A DNA stretch of 8,220 bases from Polaromonas sp. (GTDB lineage Bacteria > Pseudomonadota > Gammaproteobacteria > Burkholderiales > Burkholderiaceae_C): the NCBI GenBank assembly GCA_028292345.1, contig JAQGMN010000016.1, forward strand, positions 1 to 8,220. Direction: 5' to 3'. Shown piece after piece: positions 6,584 to 8,220 of this stretch (positions within the stretch are counted from its first letter, which is position 1; every line of letters starts with the position of its first letter). The position numbers and the translations under genes were made by a program. The notes under the pieces were generated by a model that did not search any database, was not told where the DNA came from, and worked only from the letters and a program-made list of their open reading frames with translations.

Positions 6584-7377
6584 GTCACTCAGTCGCTCAA
6601 TTGGTCTCCGGTTCATCTTGTGGGCTTGGATGAGAGAGTTGGACCAATCGATGACCTCAGAATTCAAGAACTTTGTCAAAAACTCTTCGATTGTCTGCTG
6701 GAGAGCGCCTATTCTTGGTGTCTCAAGGAGGTCGCCCGGGAAGTGAATCTGGTTTCTAAGTTCCCGAAATTCGTCGATGACTGCCAATACCTCTGCTTCG
6801 AGTTCCAAGGCACTTGCGTACTCTGGCTTCTCGATTAACCAAGAAAATCTAAGAGATCCATTCTTTAGCCCCGGCAAGTAGTTGGACTTGCCATCGAACA
6901 TGTAGTTCGTTGCTCGTAACAGTTCGGCGCGCTTGACTGGGCGATGAACCTGCTTTAGCCCGAGGTCTTTGCAGCCTGGCGCCTTGGCGTCAATTTCGTG
7001 AATGACGACATCACGCGCAAGGAGACGAGCCTTAAGGTGGAGTTCAAAGCCGCAGGCAATCTTCAGATGCTCGTAGTTTATGTACTCCATTCGCTTCACC
7101 GAGGCAGGACCCCAAGGGTAGTCGCGCCCGGTCTCGAAGCCTCCTTTCGCGAGCCAGTCAGACTTCTTGGACTGTTCACTCTTGAGTTCGGCGTTACGAG
7201 CAATGAGAATGGTGTCCTTGAACGCGTGTAGCGCCTCAACATTCAAGCTGACAGCACCGTGATCACGGTGTAGTTCATCGATGTAGAGAAGATGCGAGTA
7301 CCGATAGACATCGGAGCCTGGAAGTCCCTGGGCTCTGGCTTCAGGGGTGGGCAGATGTGGTGGCATGTGACACCTAA
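6461..7377 (-). mobile_element. Lone integron gene cassette (917 bp)
   Basis: On the minus strand the order is: core site G-TTAGGT (7378-7372), ATG eleven bases after the GTT, one gene of 262 codons, a stop codon TAA inside GCCTAAC (6583-6577), then a long imperfect palindrome ending at CGTTAACA (6462-6455). Compact gene, minimal 5' leader and a stop in the core box followed by attC are the hallmarks of integron cassettes. Boundaries are set at the G/TT cleavage point of each core site (7378/7377 and 6461/6460). The cassette's own cores, GCCTAAC and GTTAGGT, are near-perfect complements. The distal GTTAACA deviates from GTTRRRY, as expected if its last bases come from the target DNA. The gene is visibly less GC-rich than its neighbours, suggesting horizontal origin. 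No integrase gene is present in the window. Confidence 0.75.
6578..7366 (-). CDS. Cassette-borne protein of unknown function, HEPN-like RNxxH motif
   Basis: This 262-residue protein is not recognised. It is a soluble, charged, mixed alpha/beta protein with no signal peptide or membrane segment. The C-terminal third looks helical (EYASALELEAEVLAVIDEF, 182-200) and runs into RELRNQIHFPG (201-211). The R204-N205-x-x-H208 motif after a helix resembles the RN...H signature of HEPN nucleases, although the classical spacing is Rx4-6H, so this is only suggestive. The ATG at 7366 is chosen over codon 7429, which would start upstream of the core site. AGGTG inside the core site (GTTAGGTG) lies four bases before this ATG, so the recombination site may double as the ribosome binding site. 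The TAA stop lies inside the attC R'' box, leaving the C-terminus RLSDA. Codon use is less GC-rich than in all other genes here. It converges on the lipoprotein gene. No function can be assigned; cassettes often carry resistance, toxin-antitoxin or phage-defence genes. Confidence 0.85.
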   Translation of the reverse strand: MPPHLPTPEARAQGLPGSDVYRYSHLLYIDELHRDHGAVSLNVEALHAFKDTILIARNAELKSEQSKKSDWLAKGGFETGRDYPWGPASVKRMEYINYEHLKIACGFELHLKARLLARDVVIHEIDAKAPGCKDLGLKQVHRPVKRAELLRATNYMFDGKSNYLPGLKNGSLRFSWLIEKPEYASALELEAEVLAVIDEFRELRNQIHFPGDLLETPRIGALQQTIEEFLTKFLNSEVIDWSNSLIQAHKMNRRPIERLSDA

Positions 7378-7378
7378 C
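7372..7378 (-). other. Upstream core site GTTAGGT of the cassette
   Basis: On the minus strand GTTAGGT fits the GTTRRRY core and sits immediately before the cassette gene, with recombination expected between G (7378) and TT (7377). It marks the 5' boundary of the cassette. Upstream on the same strand, CACGTTA occurs twice (7412-7406 and 7381-7375), 31 bases apart. No R'' and L'' boxes able to pair with this core were found upstream, so it is not a full attC. It may be an attI-type simple site or a secondary target. Confidence 0.6.
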
Positions 7379-7384
7379 GTGATG

Positions 7385-7408
7385 TACACCGCAAGGTACT
7401 GCGGTATA
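7385..7408. repeat. Inverted repeat next to the cassette boundary
   Basis: ACCGCA (7388-7393) and TGCGGT (7400-7405) form a 6-bp stem around AGGTAC, extendable to nine base pairs with one mismatch. There is no T-run on either side, so an intrinsic terminator is unlikely. Its position, seven bases outside the cassette core, makes it a candidate part of the target site that received the cassette. Confidence 0.5.
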
Positions 7409-7410
7409 AC

Positions 7411-7728
7411 GTGGAAACTTTAACTCCAAAAAGTTTCATTTACCGTTTTCCTTGTTCAATAGTTAGCTACATTAAAAATAGCATCAAACCCCGCAATTTC
7501 CAGCAATTGGTTCAGTGCGTGTTTGGGCCGATTTTTGACCAAAAGCTGTAAGCTCAATATTGCCAATGGTAGAGCTTAATCACTTTTTTCCGCCAGAATC
7601 GCCCTAGGAAAAGCCCCCCCTTGCATACCGTGGATGCAGCTACAGGTGGGCAGTTCTGCAAACTTGCGAAAGGCCGGCGCGCTGACAATAAGCCTTTCCC
7701 AGCCCCAACCCCTTCAATCAAAACCCCC
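7411..7728. other. Non-coding, AT-richer intergenic region
   Basis: No convincing gene is seen in either direction, and no integrase fragment was recognised. The stretch is clearly richer in A+T than the flanking host genes up to about 7600. It holds a degenerate copy of the palindromic repeat (7466-7482) and a run of seven C (7614-7620). A weak plus-strand promoter candidate is TTGACC (7535-7540) with TATTGC 17 bases downstream (7558-7563), which would read towards the methyltransferase gene with a long leader. On the minus strand a weak TTGGAG/TATACC pair (7429-7424 and 7408-7403) could serve the cassette gene. Both are low-confidence. Confidence 0.5.
7466..7482 (-). repeat. Palindromic repeat, degenerate copy C
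   Basis: On the minus strand the 17 bases GCTATTTTTAATGTAGC align without gaps to the copy B core GCTACTTTTTCAGTAGC, with 13 of 17 identical, and keep the GCTA/TAGC arms. The GC-rich flank seen in copies A and B (GCTxTGCGC) is missing, so this is a partial or chance match. Confidence 0.35.
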
Positions 7729-8220
7729 ATGCCCCAGAACCACCTGCCCAAGGTCAAGAGCCAGTACGAAGCCATGCCCTACCCGCCGTGCAATCCGCAG
7801 GACGAGCACCAGCGCCTGATGATGACGTGGCTGGAGGACCTGCCGATGATCAACCACTACTGCTTTGCCGGAAAGCAGTCTTTCCAGAACAAATTCCGGG
7901 CGCTGGTGGCCGGCGGCGGCACGGGCGACGCCACCATCTTCCTGGCCGAGCAGCTGCGCGGCACGGATGCCGAGATCGTCCACCTCGACATGAGCCATGC
8001 CAGCATCGTGCTGGCGCAGGAACGCGCCAGGATTCGCGGCCTGACCAACATAACCTGGGTGCATTACTCGCTGCTGAGTCTGCCGGCGCTCGGCCTGGGC
8101 AAGTTCGACTACATCAACTGCAGCGGCGTGCTGCACCACCTGGCCGACCCGGACCTGGGGCTGCGCGTGCTTCTGAGCGCGCTCAAGCCCGACGGCGCCA
8201 TCGGCCTGATGGTCTATGGC
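7729..8220 (+). CDS. Class I SAM-dependent methyltransferase, N-terminal part
   Basis: The 164 visible residues hold the core of a class I methyltransferase. Motif I is LVAGGGTGDAT (59-69), with the glycine-rich SAM loop. Motif II ends at D87 in VHLDMS, the acidic residue that usually holds the SAM ribose. FDYINCSGVLHHLADP (126-141) and LKPDGAIGLMVYG (152-164) are the following strand and post-motif strand. The leader QYEAMPYPP (12-20) resembles the QYE-x-x-PYPR opening of methyltransferases often fused to TPR repeats. The methyl acceptor is unknown. The protein is cut by the right edge, so total length and any C-terminal domain cannot be seen. The ATG at 7729 gives this conserved leader; no clear Shine-Dalgarno precedes it, only a run of C. 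Confidence 0.92.
   Translation, partial: MPQNHLPKVKSQYEAMPYPPCNPQDEHQRLMMTWLEDLPMINHYCFAGKQSFQNKFRALVAGGGTGDATIFLAEQLRGTDAEIVHLDMSHASIVLAQERARIRGLTNITWVHYSLLSLPALGLGKFDYINCSGVLHHLADPDLGLRVLLSALKPDGAIGLMVYG

Noticed and set aside
6554..6838. Plus-strand open frame of 94 codons in the cassette
   Set aside because: It begins inside the attC palindrome and is antisense to the end of the cassette gene, whose start and stop fit the cassette boundaries much better.
7385..7408. Intrinsic terminator for the lipoprotein or cassette region
   Set aside because: A hairpin is present but no T-run follows on either strand.
7411..7728. Remnant of an integron integrase gene
   Set aside because: No tyrosine-recombinase motifs could be recognised in any frame; the stretch is too short and AT-rich.
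1..8220. CRISPR arrays, tRNA or rRNA genes, insertion-sequence transposases
   Set aside because: No regularly spaced direct repeats, no tRNA-like folds noticed, and no transposase frames or terminal inverted repeats.

Overview
The window looks like chromosomal DNA of a beta-proteobacterium, most likely a Comamonadaceae member (Polaromonas/Rhodoferax-like). This is inferred from high-GC coding DNA, family composition, and short AT-rich palindromes of a kind I recall as abundant in that family; no marker gene fixes the genus.

Left part (1-2525), all on the minus strand. A universal stress protein is cut by the left edge. Next comes a complete B12-binding/radical SAM protein with a DUF4080-like C-terminus (432-2090), preceded by a small exported protein with four cysteines (2166-2525). 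The 237 bp between the first two (195-431) shows nothing definite beyond the ribosome binding site of the stress protein gene.

Middle part (2607-6441), all on the plus strand. It holds a DUF167/YggU protein, a large DsbD/ScsB-type membrane thiol-disulfide reductase, a YccU-type CoA-binding protein, and a putative lipoprotein whose signal peptide can only be read if translation starts upstream of the first ATG. Two copies of a short palindromic repeat lie inside the dsbD reading frame, one in the signal peptide and one in the last membrane helix.

Right part (6455-7411). This is the most unusual segment. A lower-GC minus-strand gene of unknown function (6578-7366) has its TAA stop inside a perfect GCCTAAC core box. 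A ~129-bp imperfect palindrome with attC architecture follows it, and a second core site, GTTAGGT, sits just upstream of its ATG. This is the anatomy of a single integron gene cassette (about 6461-7377, 917 bp). No integrase gene is visible, so it is either a lone cassette at a secondary site or the remnant of an integron. The encoded 262-residue protein has an RNxxH motif reminiscent of HEPN domains, which makes a defence or toxin role conceivable but unproven.

Far right (7411-8220). An AT-richer non-coding stretch of about 318 bp carries a degenerate third copy of the palindromic repeat. It is followed by the N-terminal part of a SAM-dependent methyltransferase that runs off the window. The middle genes share a direction and may be partly co-transcribed; the cassette and the lipoprotein gene converge.
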